Counted from the first letter of the stretch, positions 36,378-44,919 are shown. The stretch: DNA of 64,000 nt from JABJAG01 sp965222215 (GCA_965222215.1 OZ244931.1:1178001-1242000); one strand, 5' to 3'. The notes: generated by a model from the sequence alone, not told the origin. Numbers and translations are program-made.

Positions 36378-37853
36378 CTAGAGTTTGTCGACGTACAGAC
36401 CGGCTTCGACGCCCTTGCGCCAGACGTCGATCTGGTTGTCGCGCCCGATGTCTTCGGTCACATCGTTCCAGCCATCCTCGATATCCGCAGCGGCTTGTTC
36501 GGCGGTCTTGTTGCCGTTCATCACCTCGGCGAGGTTGTTGTCGAGGATCTTCATGTACTCGTAGTGGCCCTCGATATAGAGCAGCGACGTGGTGAACTTG
36601 GCGTTCTCGAGGGTCTCTTCCAGGAACTCCCGGGAGAATTTCGCCTCGATGCCCTCGACGCCCAGGTTCTGTGTGCGGAACGGATCCCAGAAGCCCTTCG
36701 GGTGCGCGATGGCGCGGTTGCCGACCGAGGGACTCGTCAGCCACTGGATGAACAGATAGGCGAGTTCCGGCTGGTCGCTGTGGCTGCTGACCATGTAGCT
36801 GGTGCCCGCCGCTTCGGCCGCCCGGCGGACCGGCTCACCGCCGGCGGTCGTGGCCGGGATGACGCAGGGAAGCTGCTTGCCCTTGACCTTGCTGTCCGGG
36901 TTGGCGTTGCCGAAGCCGAAGATCGACGGGAAGGACATCACCGAATAGGCCTGGCCCGAACCCCAGAACGGGTAGATCTGCGGTGTGCCCCAACCCTGGA
37001 TATCCTCGGGCATGTACTGGACGATGGACGCGAGTGCCTCGATCGCCGCGATGCCCTGGGGCGTGTTGATCTGCGGGTTCATGTCCGCGTCGAACAGCAG
37101 GCCGCCGAAATAGGCCGGGAAGTGCCGGTGCGAGAAGTTGACCGACCGGTAACCCATCGCGCCGTACAGCGGCTGTTCGAAGGTAATGCCCCAGCGGGTC
37201 TCGCCTGCCTTGGTATGGAAGAACTTCGCCTGTTCCTCCCAGTCGGCCATGGTCGCCGGGCAGCCCAGGTCCTTGCCGGTCGCGGCCTTGAACTCGGCCT
37301 GCGCCTGCGGGTTCTCGACGATGTCCTTGCGCAGGACCAGCATGATGTGGTCGCCGTCGAGCACGAAGCTGTACTGCTTGCCGTTGTAGTACTGCTGCGC
37401 GACGAACGCCTCGGGAATGCCCGAGAAGTCGGGCTTGTACTTGGCCGCATACTCGTCGAGCGGATGCAGTACGCCGCAGCTGGCCGCGTCGGGCTGCGTA
37501 TAGGGGAAATCGTTGAAGATATCGAAGGCGCCGGTCTTGGCGACGCATTCGCCCATAACCTTCGACGGGATGTCCGTGTAGCCGAGCGGTTCGGATTTCA
37601 GTGTGATTCCGGTCAGTCCCTCCCACTCCGCGGCGAAGTCGGGGAATGAGTTTCGGTAGAGCGAGTTGAGCAGGACGTCGAGTTCGACACTCTCGAGGTT
37701 GTTCGCCTTCATGTAGGCACGCGCACCGTCGATCGCGCGCTGGGCAACGGGTCCATATGCCTGCTGGGCTTGTGCCGGAGGGGCACTCAATGTCCCGACC
37801 GCCACAGCGGCGGCGACAGCGCCGATGGTCCTGTTTCTAATCGTCCGTTTCAT
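36378..37853 (-). CDS. ABC transporter extracellular solute-binding protein, family 1
   Basis: Periplasmic binding protein of 491 residues, with a signal peptide (about 1-29, ending AQA). The body is of the two-lobed MalE-like type, with ANNLESVELDVLLNSLYRNS near the start of lobe 1, aromatic-rich GAFDIFNDFPYTQ, and Trp/Tyr-rich IYPFWGSGQAYSVM, suiting carbohydrate stacking. A strong GGAGG precedes the ATG. It heads the four-gene transporter cluster. A 6-base-arm hairpin (37906-37920) lies in its leader. Length is above the common 420 residues. Ligand unknown. Confidence 0.9.
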   Translation of the reverse strand: MKRTIRNRTIGAVAAAVAVGTLSAPPAQAQQAYGPVAQRAIDGARAYMKANNLESVELDVLLNSLYRNSFPDFAAEWEGLTGITLKSEPLGYTDIPSKVMGECVAKTGAFDIFNDFPYTQPDAASCGVLHPLDEYAAKYKPDFSGIPEAFVAQQYYNGKQYSFVLDGDHIMLVLRKDIVENPQAQAEFKAATGKDLGCPATMADWEEQAKFFHTKAGETRWGITFEQPLYGAMGYRSVNFSHRHFPAYFGGLLFDADMNPQINTPQGIAAIEALASIVQYMPEDIQGWGTPQIYPFWGSGQAYSVMSFPSIFGFGNANPDSKVKGKQLPCVIPATTAGGEPVRRAAEAAGTSYMVSSHSDQPELAYLFIQWLTSPSVGNRAIAHPKGFWDPFRTQNLGVEGIEAKFSREFLEETLENAKFTTSLLYIEGHYEYMKILDNNLAEVMNGNKTAEQAAADIEDGWNDVTEDIGRDNQIDVWRKGVEAGLYVDKL

Positions 37854-37905
37854 GGTTTCCTCCCCGTAACGGTATGATATAATTGCTAAATATTTTCTTT
37901 TCGTT

Positions 37906-37920
37906 CCCTGCATCGCAGGG
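37906..37920. other. Hairpin in the binding-protein gene leader
   Basis: Perfect arms CCCTGC and GCAGGG with a 3-base loop, about 53 bases before the start of the solute-binding protein gene (transcribed leftward). No T-run follows in either direction, so it is not a typical terminator. It could be an operator or a leader stem. Confidence 0.35.
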
Positions 37921-38095
37921 GGGGCTATGCCCGGGAATCACAACACTCCGGACAGCTGATTGAAAGTTAATCACGAACCTGTGAGTACTTCCTAGGTTTG
38001 AAGCACTATTTACGGTGCATAGCAGGTATGCGTTTTGCAGATTTCGGGGTGTCGCAGAATTCAACCCGCACGCGCCGGCAGGGAAAGCAGCAGTG

Positions 38096-38185
38096 TTCTC
38101 GCGGCCAGCATCAGGAACTCCAGCGCCGGCAGAAAATTTCGGGCGGTTGTGGCTCAGGAAGCCCTTCGGGCCGCCTGCGGGAAGT
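38096..38185 (-). pseudogene. Second decayed copy of the DUF188 gene 3' end
   Basis: Minus-strand reading gives GPKGFLSHNRPKF and, after a frameshift, LPALEFLMLAARTL, aligning with GPKGFSKQDRSNF and LQALEV at the end of the intact protein just upstream. The DNA also shares CTCCAGCGCC exactly and about two thirds of the next 40 bases. It stands in tandem immediately after the intact gene's stop and fills part of the 348-base stretch between the binding-protein gene and DUF188, in which I see no other gene. Confidence 0.55.
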
Positions 38186-38201
38186 CGAGGCGGCGCGGCG
38201 A

Positions 38202-38690
38202 TCAGCCGCGCAGTGAGGTCTGTACCTGGACCTCCAGCGCCTGCAGGAAGTTGGAGCGGTCCTGTTTTGAGAAACCTTTCGGTCCGCGCGTGGTCTCTCC
38301 GGCCGAGCGCAGGTCGGTCATCAGGTCGCGCGTGGCAAGCGCCATCCCGATCGACGCCTTGTCCAGAACACGCCCGTTCGGGCGCAAGGCGTAGGCATTC
38401 TTCTTGATGCAGCGGTCGGCGAGGGGGATGTCCTGCGTGACGACGATATCCCCGGCGCCAATCCGTTCGGCGATCCAATCGTCCGCCACGTCGGCGCCTT
38501 CGCCGACGACGGTCTGGGTCACGAGCGGGTGGCCGTGATAGCCGAACATCCCGCTGTTGCTGACCAGATGCACCTGCAACCGGTGCCGTTCTGCGACCCT
38601 GACGATCTCGTCCTTTACAGGGCAGGCATCGGCATCGACGTAGATTTCGGGGTGCTGGCGCTCCGTCACACACGGCCGACCGGGCGACAC
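38202..38690 (-). CDS. YaiI/YqxD family protein (DUF188)
   Basis: A 162-residue protein with the PIN-like DUF188 pattern: IYVDADACPVKDEIVRVAER, VHLVSNSGMF, ADDWIAERI, DIVVTQDIPLADRCIKK, and RGPKGFSKQDRSNFLQ at the end. Acidic residues in DADACP and TQDIPLAD suit a metal-binding nuclease fold, but no activity is established. The start may be the ATG at 38690 or the GTG at 38669. It lies 4 bases after the cfa stop, so it is likely co-transcribed with it. Two decayed copies of its 3' end occur in the window. Confidence 0.9.
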   Translation of the reverse strand: MSPGRPCVTERQHPEIYVDADACPVKDEIVRVAERHRLQVHLVSNSGMFGYHGHPLVTQTVVGEGADVADDWIAERIGAGDIVVTQDIPLADRCIKKNAYALRPNGRVLDKASIGMALATRDLMTDLRSAGETTRGPKGFSKQDRSNFLQALEVQVQTSLRG

Positions 38691-38694
38691 GCCA

Positions 38695-39927
38695 CTATTC
38701 GGCGGCCTTGCTGGATTCGGCGGCGACCGAGCGTTCCCAGTCGGTAATGTAGTCGCGCGTCAACGGCACCGCGTCCTGCCGCTTGGCGATCTGGATCTGG
38801 AACACCATCTGGCCCATCCGCCGGAACGACATCTCGCAGCCGAGCAGGTAGAACTCCCACATCCGGCAGAAGCGCTCGTCGTAAAGTTCGAGCGCCTTTT
38901 CCCGCTCTGCCATGAAGCGTTCGTACCAGTGGTGAAGCGTCTCGGCATAGTGCAGGCGCAGGATCTCGATATCGGTCACCCACAGCCCCGCCCGCTCGAT
39001 GGCCGCCAGCGTCTCCGACAATGCCGGCGTATAGCCGCCGGGGAAGATGTACTTCCGCAGCCACGGGTTGGTATTGCCCGGCGGTTCCATCCGGCCGATG
39101 GAGTGGAGCAGGAACACGCCGTCGTCCTTCAGCAGGTCCTTCGCCTTGCGGAAGTACTCCAGATAGTGCCCGGCGCCTACATGCTCGAACATGCCCACCG
39201 ACACGATCCGGTCGTAGGTGTTCGCTTCGTCGCGATAATCCTGGAGCTTGAAGCGGACCCGGTCCGACAGCCCGGCCTCGGCGGCACGCCGTTCGCTGAC
39301 CTTGTGCTGTTCGGTGGACAGGGTCACGCCGGTCACGTCGGCCCCGGTCTGCTGCGCGAGGTACAGGCCCATGCCGCCCCAGCCCGAGCCGATATCGAGG
39401 ACCTTCATGCCCGGTTCGTTGAGCAGGAGTTTTGCCGCGATATGCCGTTTCTTGTCTTCCTGGGCGCGTTCAAGGTCGTTGTGCGAACCGTCGAAATAGG
39501 CGCAGGAATATTGCCGGTCCCTGTCGAGGAACAGGTGGTAAAGATCGTCCGACAGATCGTAGTGGTGGGCGACGTTCTTCTGCGCCTTGCCCACCGGATT
39601 GTACTGTTGGAGACGCCGGAACACGCGGCTCAGGTTCGCCGAGAAGGCGGTCAGCCAATGGTCCTCGAATGTCTCGATGTTTCGGCCGATCATGTCCAGA
39701 AGGTCGTAGAGCGAGCCTTCCTCGATCGTGAGCGTACCTTCCATGTAGGCCTCGCCGGCGGCCATCCGCGGATGGAGCAGCAGACGGCGTTCCGTGGCCT
39801 TGTCGTGGACCTTGATCGTGACCTTGGGCGGCGCGCCATTGCCGAGCGAATACGAACGCCCGCCGGGGGCGATCAGGGTGAGATCGCCGTCTGAAATGAC
39901 CGCGCCGAGAAACCGTGCCAAGAGCAT
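38695..39927 (-). CDS. cfa: Cyclopropane-fatty-acyl-phospholipid synthase
   Basis: SAM-dependent methyltransferase of 410 residues that adds a methylene bridge to unsaturated phospholipid acyl chains. The SAM motif VLDIGSGWGGMGLYLA is near 178. The family sequences NVAHHYDLSDDLYHLFLD, FDGSHNDLERAQEDKKRHIA, VSVGMFEHVGAGHY and YIFPGGYTP are all present. It acts at the inner membrane surface, typically under acid or stationary-phase stress. It lies between rplI and the DUF188 gene on the same strand. Confidence 0.95.
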   Translation of the reverse strand: MLLARFLGAVISDGDLTLIAPGGRSYSLGNGAPPKVTIKVHDKATERRLLLHPRMAAGEAYMEGTLTIEEGSLYDLLDMIGRNIETFEDHWLTAFSANLSRVFRRLQQYNPVGKAQKNVAHHYDLSDDLYHLFLDRDRQYSCAYFDGSHNDLERAQEDKKRHIAAKLLLNEPGMKVLDIGSGWGGMGLYLAQQTGADVTGVTLSTEQHKVSERRAAEAGLSDRVRFKLQDYRDEANTYDRIVSVGMFEHVGAGHYLEYFRKAKDLLKDDGVFLLHSIGRMEPPGNTNPWLRKYIFPGGYTPALSETLAAIERAGLWVTDIEILRLHYAETLHHWYERFMAEREKALELYDERFCRMWEFYLLGCEMSFRRMGQMVFQIQIAKRQDAVPLTRDYITDWERSVAAESSKAAE

Positions 39928-40013
39928 CGCATTCCCCCCGGTTACAATCTGGTTACGACGCCGGGGGAAAAACTACCAAAAGTCTGCCGGACGGGCAAAA
40001 CCCCGTTTCGGGG

Positions 40014-40730
40014 TCAGTCTTTCTGCGGTTCATCCGCCGTTTCCGCGCTCTCGGCCGACGGCTCGGGATCGGCGGCATCGGCCGCTTCCGGCTCGTCTGC
40101 TTCTTCCGCGACGCGCTCGGCGACCTCTTCCTCGACCATGCCCTCGACGGCTTCCGCCTCGGCGGTCTTGTCGTCGGCGATGGCCAGGGCTTCCTCGGCG
40201 AGTGCGACAGCCGCTTCGGCGGCCTCGGCTTCCTCGGCGATTTCCGTGATCGACTGGCCGCTCTCACGCTGCATCTGCGCTTCGTCGTCGTTTCGCGCGA
40301 TGTTGACCGTCAGGTCGACCTGGACCTCGGGGTGCAGGGAAATGCGGATCGGGTGGAGGCCCAATTCCTTGATCGGGCGGTCGAGCAACACCTGGCTGCG
40401 GCCGACCGTGACCCCGGCCTCCGAGATCGAGTCCGCGATGTCGCGCGCGCTGACCGAACCGTAAAGCTGGCCGCTGTCGCCGGCCTGGCGGATGAGGGCG
40501 ATGTCCAGCGTCTCGATGCTGGTCGCGACCGACTGGGCCTCGTCGCGGCGCTTGAGGTTCTCGGCTTCGAGCTGAGCGCGCTGGGATTCGAAAAAGCTGC
40601 GGTTCTGATCGGTCGCCCGAAGAGCCTTTTTCTGCGGGAGCAGGAAGTTGCGGGCATAACCCGGCTTCACTGATACCACCTCGCCCATCTGGCCGAGTTT
40701 TTCGATACGTTCGAGAAGAATGACTTCCAT
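40014..40730 (-). CDS. rplI: 50S ribosomal protein L9 with long acidic tail
   Basis: L9 of 238 residues against about 150 in most bacteria. Residues 1-150 are canonical: EVILLERIEKLGQMGEVVSVKPGY at the start (rRNA-binding part within the first 52 residues) and LDRPIKELGLHPIRISLHPE near the end. Residues about 170-238 form an Ala/Glu/Asp-rich low-complexity extension. The ATG at 40730 lies 1 base after the DUF2232 stop. It is the last gene of the rpsF-rpsR-DUF2232-rplI set. L9 binds 23S rRNA domain V and helps keep reading frame. Confidence 0.95.
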   Translation of the reverse strand: MEVILLERIEKLGQMGEVVSVKPGYARNFLLPQKKALRATDQNRSFFESQRAQLEAENLKRRDEAQSVATSIETLDIALIRQAGDSGQLYGSVSARDIADSISEAGVTVGRSQVLLDRPIKELGLHPIRISLHPEVQVDLTVNIARNDDEAQMQRESGQSITEIAEEAEAAEAAVALAEEALAIADDKTAEAEAVEGMVEEEVAERVAEEADEPEAADAADPEPSAESAETADEPQKD

Positions 40731-40731
40731 T

Positions 40732-41694
40732 TCATACCTCCTGGCCGACCGGGGTGAGTCCGATCCGGCGGCGAAGACTGAGAGTTTGGTCCGCCACGCC
40801 GACCAGCGCGACAAGCGCGATAAGCGGCGGGAAAACGATCATGAAGCCGTAGAACACGGCGTTGACGACATAGGCGATGGGCGTGCGCCGCGCGATGGCG
40901 TGGAACGTGCCGGCACCGACGAGAAACATGGGCAGCACCAGCGCGATCGCCGCATTCTGCCCGAGATAGACGATGTTGAAGTTCCCCAGCAGGGCGCACA
41001 GGACGGCGACGGCGAACGCCGCGGGAATCCAGAGCGGAACCCGAAGGTTCTCCATGCGCGGCGCCGGGCGCTTCAACGCGCCGTTGAAGTGCAGCAGCGC
41101 CAGTGCGCCCGCCGTGGCGATCGACAGCAGAACGAGCCAGGCCGCCACCGCCGCGCCCGGGAAGATCGGGGCCATCAGTTCGACGAGGTCGCGGGTCCGG
41201 TGAAAACCCATCTCCGGGAACATGCCCGTCAGGACTGGCTCCAGGAACGAACGCGTCAGGAAGATCAGGTCGGTATTGCCGCGGATCACCATGATCGCAA
41301 AGGCGATCATCGCCAGCAGCGCGCCCGCCAGCAGCCAGGCCATGACGTTGAGCGGCGGATGCCACTCGATATAGCCCAGCGATGTCGTGCGCGAACGCTG
41401 GAGTTGCTGCACGGCAAAAACCACGGGAACGACGAACAGTGCTGCAAACAGAACAACCGGTTCCGAACCGAAGGCGAACAGCGCGGCGAGGCCGACAACA
41501 AGCAGGAGGCCGGTCAGGCCTGCCCCGATAGCGGCGAGCAGCCCGATCCCGAGACCCGCGGCCATCAGCGGCACGCCGGTCAGGGTCAGCGGCGCGACGG
41601 CGGCCGGTCCCAGTGCGAACGGCACCGCAAACAGCAGCGCCGCCGCCGCACCGGCGGCGAGCGTCAGGGTCAGATGTCGTGCCGTATCCTGCAT
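40732..41694 (-). CDS. DUF2232 membrane protein
   Basis: A 320-residue inner-membrane protein with about eight hydrophobic helices and DUF2232 (YybS-like) features, namely paired short helices at the start (LTLAAGAAAALLFAVPFALG, LLAAIGAGLTGLLLVVGLAAL) and an Asn/Asp-poor core. It lies between rpsR and rplI, the usual alphaproteobacterial place for this family. Some relatives resemble energy-coupling (ECF) S-like components, but no role is known. Confidence 0.85.
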   Translation of the reverse strand: MQDTARHLTLTLAAGAAAALLFAVPFALGPAAVAPLTLTGVPLMAAGLGIGLLAAIGAGLTGLLLVVGLAALFAFGSEPVVLFAALFVVPVVFAVQQLQRSRTTSLGYIEWHPPLNVMAWLLAGALLAMIAFAIMVIRGNTDLIFLTRSFLEPVLTGMFPEMGFHRTRDLVELMAPIFPGAAVAAWLVLLSIATAGALALLHFNGALKRPAPRMENLRVPLWIPAAFAVAVLCALLGNFNIVYLGQNAAIALVLPMFLVGAGTFHAIARRTPIAYVVNAVFYGFMIVFPPLIALVALVGVADQTLSLRRRIGLTPVGQEV

Positions 41695-41740
41695 CGCATT
41701 CGTTCCGCGAGACGGCGATCCGCCGTCTCAACCGGAAAGC

Positions 41741-41998
41741 TCAGTCGACCACGTAGGGCAGGAGCGCCAGGAACCGGGCGCGCTTGATCGCGCGGGCCAG
41801 TTCACGCTGCTTCTTCGCGGAAACCGCGGTGATGCGGCTCGGCACGATCTTTCCGCGCTCCGAGATGTAGCGCGACAGCAGTTTGGTGTCCTTGTAGTCG
41901 ATGCGCGGTGAGTTCGCGCCCGAGAACGGGCAGGTCTTGCGCCGGCGGAAGAACGGGCGGCGTCCACCGCCGCCACCGCCACGGGGTCCCATAGCCAT
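41741..41998 (-). CDS. rpsR: 30S ribosomal protein S18
   Basis: S18 of 85 residues: RRKTCPFSGANSPRIDYKDT, LLSRYISERGKIVPSRITAV and QRELARAIKRARFLALLPYV are canonical. The N-terminus carries a Gly run (six Gly) before the RRPFFRRRK segment. It overlaps the last base of the rpsF stop region, so it is coupled to rpsF. S18 pairs with S6 in the 30S platform. Confidence 0.97.
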   Translation of the reverse strand: MAMGPRGGGGGGRRPFFRRRKTCPFSGANSPRIDYKDTKLLSRYISERGKIVPSRITAVSAKKQRELARAIKRARFLALLPYVVD

Positions 41999-42501
41999 TA
42001 TTCTTTCTCCTTATCGCTGGCGCCGTCGGCGGCGTCAGCGGGTTTCGCATCACCGGAATCAGAAGCGTCGGATTCGGAAGCTTCCGCCTTGGGCGCGCTC
42101 TCGGTCTTTTCCTCGCTCGCGGCTTCCGTGCGCTTCGGCCGGTCGCCGTCATCGTCGTCCCGGCGCGAGCCGCGTTCCTTGCGGCCCTGCATCATCACGG
42201 AAGGCTCTTCCTCGTGCTCGTCGACGCGGAGCGTGAGGTAGCGCAGGACGTCGTCATGGATGCGCTGCTGGCGCTCCAGTTCGGTCACCACGTCGGCCGG
42301 TGCGTCCAGGTTCATCATGACGTAGTGGCCTTTCCGGTTCTTCTTGATCCGGTAGGCGAGGTTGCGAAGGCCCCAGGACTCAGTCCCGACGACCTTGCCG
42401 CCACCGGTTTCGACGACCCCGGTGAAGGTTTCGACCATCTGGTCGACTTGCGTGCCGGAGATGTCCTGGCGCGCAATAAACACGTGTTCATAGAGTGGCA
42501 T
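41998..42501 (-). CDS. rpsF: 30S ribosomal protein S6 with charged tail
   Basis: S6 of 167 residues against 110-135 in most bacteria. The core, residues 1-100, is standard (MPLYEHVFIARQDISGTQVD, NLAYRIKKNRKGHYVMMNLDAP). The tail from about 105 is Lys/Glu/Asp/Ser-rich and probably disordered. The ATG at 42501 follows AGAGGGAG. It opens the rpsF-rpsR-DUF2232-rplI run, with the promoter predicted about 155 bases upstream and a GC-rich leader between. Confidence 0.96.
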   Translation of the reverse strand: MPLYEHVFIARQDISGTQVDQMVETFTGVVETGGGKVVGTESWGLRNLAYRIKKNRKGHYVMMNLDAPADVVTELERQQRIHDDVLRYLTLRVDEHEEEPSVMMQGRKERGSRRDDDDGDRPKRTEAASEEKTESAPKAEASESDASDSGDAKPADAADGASDKEKE

Positions 42502-42654
42502 TGAATGCGACTCCCTCTGGCTGTTCACTGACCGCCGCCGATCGCCCCGATCCCGGGCCGCGGCTGCACGATCATAACCGGCGGAACCCGTGACAGGGGC
42601 CATGGCCGGCAAGGAGTACGGGGCGGATTTCTCCCGCCCCGCTTGAGGCGGCGG

Positions 42655-42683
42655 AATACAACACAAGCCATGTGCCCGCGCAA
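42655..42683 (-). promoter_or_regulatory. Candidate promoter of the rpsF operon
   Basis: On the minus strand, TTGCGC (42683-42678) and TGTATT (42660-42655) are 17 bases apart. The spacing is ideal. The leader to the rpsF start would be about 150 bases, long enough for an autoregulatory S6:S18 binding structure. Confidence 0.45.
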
Positions 42684-42699
42684 GCGCTTCCTGCACCTT

Positions 42700-42727
42700 C
42701 TTGCGGGACGCAGGTGCCGACTATATG
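42700..42727 (+). promoter_or_regulatory. Candidate fabD promoter
   Basis: CTTGCG and TATATG 16 bases apart on the plus strand, 39 bases before fabD. The -10 is the only AT-rich patch in the divergent rpsF/fabD region, so placement is plausible although the -35 is weak. Confidence 0.45.
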
Positions 42728-42765
42728 ACTGGCTTGTTTCGATTTTCGGGGGGGAGCGACGAGAT

Positions 42766-43707
42766 ATGAGCCGCGCATTTGTTTTTCCGGGTCAGGGAAG
42801 CCAGGAAGTCGGCATGGGCCGTGAGCTGGCTGAGGCGTTTTCGGCCGCCAGGCTGGTGTTCGAGGAGGTCGACGACGCCCTCGAGAAGCGCCTGAGCAAG
42901 ATCATGTTCGAAGGCCCGCAGGAAGAACTGACATTGACGGAAAATGCCCAGCCGGCGCTGATGGCGGTGAGCATGGCCATCGTGCGTGTGATCGAGACGG
43001 AAGGCGGCAAGAGCATCGCCGACGTGGCGTCTTTCGTGGCCGGCCACAGCCTGGGTGAATACTCAGCGCTGGCCGCGGCGGGGGCGATCCCGCTGGCGGA
43101 AACCGCGCGCCTTCTCCAGACCCGTGGCGAGGCCATGCAGGCGGCGGTCCCGGTCGGCAAGGGTGCGATGGCCGCCATCCTTGGGCCGAGCCTGGAAGAC
43201 GTAGAGTCGATTGCAGCCGACGCCGCCGAAGATCAGGTCTGTGACGTCGCCAATGACAATTCGGATGGCCAGGTGGTCGTCAGCGGCAATACCGAGGCCG
43301 TCGAGCGTGCCGTGGAAATCGCCAAGGAACGCGGTGCGAAGCGGGCGGTTCTGCTGCCGGTCAGCGCACCGTTCCATTGCGCGCTGCTGGACCCGGCCGC
43401 GGACGTCATGACCTACGCGCTGGCCTCGACCGAGGTCTCCGCGCCGAACCCGCCCGTGGTCGCGAACGTGACCGCCGCGCCGGTCTCCGATCCCGACGAC
43501 ATCCGCAACCTGCTGATCGAGCAGGTCACCAGCCGGGTGCGCTGGCGCGAGTGCGTGCTGGCCATGCGCGACGAGGGGGTCGAGGAGTTGTGCGAGGTCG
43601 GCGCGGGCAAGGTCCTGACCGGGCTGGCCCGACGCATCGATCGCGACCTGTCGGCGCGTGCCATCGGCACACCGGCCGACATCGAAGAATTTCTCGGCGC
43701 GCTCTAG
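42766..43707 (+). CDS. fabD: Malonyl-CoA:ACP transacylase
   Basis: Loads malonyl groups onto ACP. 313 residues: FVFPGQGSQEVGMG at the start, the nucleophilic Ser95 in AGHSLGEYSAL, a Gln in the same loop region, and the catalytic His204 in SAPFHCALL. I chose the ATG at 42766 after a Gly-rich GGGGGGAG element. It heads fabD-fabG-acpP-fabF-mltG, a standard fatty-acid gene group. Confidence 0.97.
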   Translation: MSRAFVFPGQGSQEVGMGRELAEAFSAARLVFEEVDDALEKRLSKIMFEGPQEELTLTENAQPALMAVSMAIVRVIETEGGKSIADVASFVAGHSLGEYSALAAAGAIPLAETARLLQTRGEAMQAAVPVGKGAMAAILGPSLEDVESIAADAAEDQVCDVANDNSDGQVVVSGNTEAVERAVEIAKERGAKRAVLLPVSAPFHCALLDPAADVMTYALASTEVSAPNPPVVANVTAAPVSDPDDIRNLLIEQVTSRVRWRECVLAMRDEGVEELCEVGAGKVLTGLARRIDRDLSARAIGTPADIEEFLGAL

Positions 43708-43721
43708 GGGGGAGACCACGC

Positions 43722-44456
43722 ATGTTCGATCTTGAAGGAAAAACCGCACTGGTCACTGGCGCGACAGGCGGCATCGGCGGGGCCATTGCCCGCCAGCTCC
43801 ACGCGCGCGGTGCGACGATCGTTGCCAGCGGAACACGGGCGGAGCGGCTCGAAGAGCTGGCCGGCGAACTGGGGGAGCGATGCCACGTCGCGCCGGCGAA
43901 CCTGTCGGATCCGGACGCCCCGGATACGCTTCTGTCGGCCGCCGACGAGGCGGGCGGGGTTCATATCCTCATCAACAATGCCGGGCTGACCCGCGACAAC
44001 CTCGCTATGCGTATGAAGGACGAGGAATGGCAGGAAGTCCTCGACGTGAACCTCACATCGGCCTTCCGGCTCAGCCGCGCGGTCCTGCGTGGGATGATGA
44101 AGGCCCGGTGGGGCCGCATCGTGACGGTCACGTCGGTCGTCGGCGCGACCGGCAACCCGGGCCAGACCAACTATGCGGCGTCGAAGGCCGGACTGACCGG
44201 CATGACGAAGGCGCTCGCGCAGGAAGTCGCCAGCCGAGGCATTACCGTGAACTGTATCGCTCCGGGCTTTATCGAAACGCCGATGACCGATGCGCTGTCC
44301 GACGACCAGAAATCGGCGTTGCTCGGCCGCATCCCGGCGGGCCGGTTGGGGCTGGTCGACGACGTGGCGGCGTGTGCGGTGTTCCTGTCCAGCGACGAGG
44401 CATCCTATGTCACCGGGCAGACCCTGCATGTGAACGGCGGGATGGCGATGATCTGA
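43722..44456 (+). CDS. fabG: 3-oxoacyl-ACP reductase
   Basis: NADPH-dependent SDR of 244 residues reducing 3-oxoacyl-ACP. TGATGGIGGAIARQL binds the cofactor. The triad is Ser138, Tyr151 and Lys155 (NYAASKAG), with INNAGLTRDNLAMRM upstream and VNCIAPGFIETPMTDAL following, all diagnostic for FabG. It lies 14 bases after fabD. Confidence 0.97.
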   Translation: MFDLEGKTALVTGATGGIGGAIARQLHARGATIVASGTRAERLEELAGELGERCHVAPANLSDPDAPDTLLSAADEAGGVHILINNAGLTRDNLAMRMKDEEWQEVLDVNLTSAFRLSRAVLRGMMKARWGRIVTVTSVVGATGNPGQTNYAASKAGLTGMTKALAQEVASRGITVNCIAPGFIETPMTDALSDDQKSALLGRIPAGRLGLVDDVAACAVFLSSDEASYVTGQTLHVNGGMAMI

Positions 44457-44475
44457 GGGATCGTGCGCCCGGCGC

Positions 44476-44504
44476 TTGACGTGGCGCGCGAACGCGGCTA
44501 ATCC
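44476..44504 (+). promoter_or_regulatory. Candidate acpP promoter
   Basis: TTGACG and TAATCC are separated by 17 bases, directly after fabG. The -10 departs from consensus, but a strong TTGAC box with a TAAT-like -10 is common upstream of highly expressed alphaproteobacterial genes. The leader to acpP would be about 165 bases. Confidence 0.45.
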
Positions 44505-44673
44505 GCGCCGTTCATACGGTTTGTTTGGGTGCTATGGCCTCGGGCAACACGCTATGATAGGGAAAAGTGACAGAGGTTCGGGGGTTACCCCGTCAACGAA
44601 TCACCGTACATCTTACCCGTATACGTCATCCCCGTTCGGGGCTGGGAAACAAGAAACCGAGGGCAGGCTAGAC

Positions 44674-44910
44674 ATGAGCGATATCGCCGAGCGCGTGCAG
44701 AAAATCGTTGTCGAACATTTGGGCGTCGACGAAGGCAAGGTTACCGAGAACGCGAGCTTCATTGACGACCTTGGGGCGGACAGCCTCGACACCGTCGAAT
44801 TGGTGATGGCGTTCGAGGAAGAGTTCGGTTGTGAAATTCCGGACGATGCCGCGGAGAAAATTCTCACCGTCGGCGATGCGGTCAAGTTCCTCGAAGAAGC
44901 CGCCGACTAA
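44674..44910 (+). CDS. acpP: Acyl carrier protein
   Basis: Acidic four-helix carrier of 78 residues. Ser37 in GADSLDTVELVMAFEEEF receives the 4'-phosphopantetheine arm. The sequence is fully canonical. It has its own predicted promoter and is followed by a GC-rich stem-loop that may limit read-through into fabF, matching the need for a large excess of ACP. Confidence 0.98.
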   Translation: MSDIAERVQKIVVEHLGVDEGKVTENASFIDDLGADSLDTVELVMAFEEEFGCEIPDDAAEKILTVGDAVKFLEEAAD

Positions 44911-44919
44911 CCATTGTGC

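Noticed and set aside
38015..38407. Plus-strand frames across the DUF188 gene
   Set aside because: They are shadows of the minus-strand gene and its decayed tail and show no family pattern.
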